Source of the DNA: an uncultured Saprospiraceae bacterium
GTDB taxonomy: Bacteria > Bacteroidota > Bacteroidia > Chitinophagales > Saprospiraceae
DNA length: 45,470 bases
Direction: 5' to 3'
Assembly (NCBI GenBank): GCA_937974625.1
Contig: CALJVJ010000073.1
Coordinates: 1 to 45,470 of the forward strand
The notes under the pieces were generated by a model. It saw only the letters and a list, made by a program, of their open reading frames with translations, ran no database searches and was not told where the DNA came from. A program made the position numbers and the translations under genes. Shown here in pieces: positions 44,294 to 45,470 of the stretch (the stretch's first letter is position 1; every line of letters starts with the position of its first letter).

Positions 44294-44985
44294 GGGTGAA
44301 TATTTTCTCGTATTAACAGATTGAAGTCCAATTTTTTAGACTTAGAAATTGGGCAACCAAGTTATAATTACTGAATTTTGTTTGTTTATTAAGCTAGCGT
44401 AGAATATACAGAATGGTATGAAAAATCATTCCGCGAGGGAATTTATTAATTTTTTCCTTCTAATGGTCGAAATTTACAAAGAAATACTGATGTAGACGTA
44501 GTTTTTTGCAGAATAAACGCAGAGTTTTTATTCTGATTTGTTTACTTGTTGGATGGCAATAAAGTCATTACAAGAAAATTAACTCAAAAAAGACTTAAAA
44601 AATTTTATAAAAATTGTTAATTTTTAATAAAATTATGGCGTATTTTTAGAATTTAGCCATTGATTTACAGTTACTTTCAAAGAATAAAACGTCTCATATA
44701 TTAATCAGAACTAAAGGATATTTTCATTCTTTCTGAAGATTTCCCTAATTTTAAGGCTTGGTTCTCTAAAATCAAAGAATAGATAAGCTTTTTTTAAGAA
44801 GCTGTTTGAATTTAAACTATTAGAATTTGGCATCCCGACCGCTTTTGCGGTTCATTCGCTTGAAGATTCATAAAAGGCTGTCCCAACCGCTTTGCGGTTC
44901 TCTTCTCAATAATAGTTCTCTTGGACTTTTATTGTTCGTTCATCCTTCGGAATCGCTTATTCATCATTTTACACAAAAAAAAATT
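44294..44985. other. 692-nt gene-free region upstream of the dual-cyclase gene
   Basis: AT-rich divergent spacer without credible ORFs. It contains a 9-bp hairpin (44509-44517 with 44527-44535) and two related GC-rich hairpins at 44838-44851 and 44885-44899. I found no exact TAnnTTTG box for either flanking gene, and no tRNA or recognisable RNA gene. Confidence 0.6.
44833..44900. repeat. Pair of direct-repeat GC-rich hairpins (ACCGC-loop-GCGGT)
   Basis: The words TCCCGACCGCTTTTGCGGTTC (given in two parts: 44833-44841 and 44842-44853) and TCCCAACCGCTTTGCGGTTC (44881-44900) are near-identical copies 48 nt apart, each folding into a small hairpin (44838-44851 and 44885-44899). A related word (CCCGTCCGCGGTTCAT) occurs inside the MITE-like element at 31660-31675. 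Confidence 0.55.
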
Positions 44986-45470
44986 ATGTCCTCATTAAAA
45001 GACAATTTCGACAATAAAAAAGAAGCCATCGGTAAGGCTTATGAAGATAAGAAAAAAGAAATTCAGACGGATATCTCTGAAACCAAACAAAGCATCAGTA
45101 AAGGAGTTCAAACTGGTAAAAAAGCTGTTAGTAGCTTTTTTAGAAAATTGATTTGGTCAGTCGTTATTTTAGGAGTTCTAGCTGGAATAGGTTACCTCAT
45201 TTTTGCTAACATGAATTATAGCGTCGGTAGTAGAGCTGGTGAACTCATTAAAATTTCTGAAAAAGGGGTCGTTTTCAAAACCTACGAAGGACAGGTTAGT
45301 CTGGGTGGGTTGACCATGACTGGAAATGGGAATGATGCGAATATTGGGAATGTCTGGGAATTTTCAGTTACAGACAAAGCTGTTTTTGAAAAAATGGACC
45401 AACTTAGAGGTAAAAAAGTTATCCTTACTTATAAGGAAAAATACCGCCCGCTACCTTGGCGTGGAGATAC
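44986..45470 (+). CDS. Small coiled-coil/membrane protein, 3' end outside the window
   Basis: The open frame runs from the ATG at 44986 off the window end (161 residues seen). Residues 1-50 are highly charged (Lys/Glu/Asp/Gln-rich) and predicted helical or coiled, residues about 55-75 are one transmembrane helix (LIWSVVILGVLAGIGYLIF), and the rest is a beta-rich domain with NYSVGSRAGELIKISEKGVVFKTYEGQVS and VWEFSVTDKAVFEKMDQLRGKKVILTYKEKYR. I associate this last pattern with a widespread Bacteroidota family usually annotated as hypothetical (sometimes mis-named 6-phosphogluconate dehydrogenase). The function is unknown. The A-rich leader is typical of the phylum. Confidence 0.7.
   Translation, partial: MSSLKDNFDNKKEAIGKAYEDKKKEIQTDISETKQSISKGVQTGKKAVSSFFRKLIWSVVILGVLAGIGYLIFANMNYSVGSRAGELIKISEKGVVFKTYEGQVSLGGLTMTGNGNDANIGNVWEFSVTDKAVFEKMDQLRGKKVILTYKEKYRPLPWRGD

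Overview
The window looks like chromosomal DNA from a free-living member of the Bacteroidota, most likely a Saprospiraceae/Lewinellaceae-type organism (lineage inferred). The evidence is AT-rich DNA, both type A and type B sorting domains of the type IX secretion system (T9SS), a PorP/SprF-family protein, a DUF5686/CarboxypepD_reg outer-membrane protein, a bactofilin next to atpZ, and promoter words of the TAnnTTTG kind. I see no rRNA, tRNA, CRISPR array, intact insertion sequence or prophage. Several genes can only start at TTG.

Layout. 1-5.2 kb: the 3' end of an AtuA-like gene, an MFS transporter, an SSS-family Na+/solute symporter and an acyl-CoA synthetase. 5.2-11.5 kb (minus strand): a T9SS type B surface protein, a beta-carbonic anhydrase, a membrane-anchored TPR protein with an N-terminal effector-associated-like domain, and a DUF5686 outer-membrane protein. 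11.9-16.7 kb: a 1601-residue secreted M36 metalloprotease with accessory modules and a type A sorting tail. 16.8-23.1 kb (minus): an MltD-like lytic transglycosylase, dnaE and a PlsC-like acyltransferase. 23.3-24.8 kb: a MoxR/ChlI-like AAA ATPase. 24.9-28.4 kb (minus): a ROK sugar kinase, a bactofilin-AtpZ-4TM block without the rest of the ATP synthase operon, and a solitary PorP/SprF protein. 28.8-31.2 kb (minus): a two-gene unit of a cytoplasmic HtrA-like protease and a partner that appears to share its C-terminal domain. 31.2-32.1 kb: a gene-free stretch with a ~197-bp imperfect palindromic MITE-like element. 32.1-37.5 kb (plus): a T9SS type B surface protein, riboflavin synthase, a MOSC protein, an outer-membrane beta-barrel protein and a small lipoprotein. 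37.5-44.3 kb (minus): the 2-oxoglutarate dehydrogenase E2 subunit, an SdiA-regulated-type lipoprotein and a 1347-residue protein with two cyclase domains, an AAA ATPase and TPRs. 45.0 kb to the end: the start of a small membrane-protein gene.

How the genes fit together. Most of the window is housekeeping (dnaE, sucB, ribE, carbonic anhydrase) mixed with cell-surface and secretion genes. The most unusual items are three. First, the dual-cyclase protein has the residue asymmetry of animal soluble adenylyl cyclase: one cyclase half keeps the metal-binding aspartates and the other keeps the Asn/Arg pair. Second, the HtrA-like protease pairs with a partner that seems to share its domain. Third, the TPR protein appears to carry an effector-associated domain. 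None of these is proven to be a new system from sequence alone.
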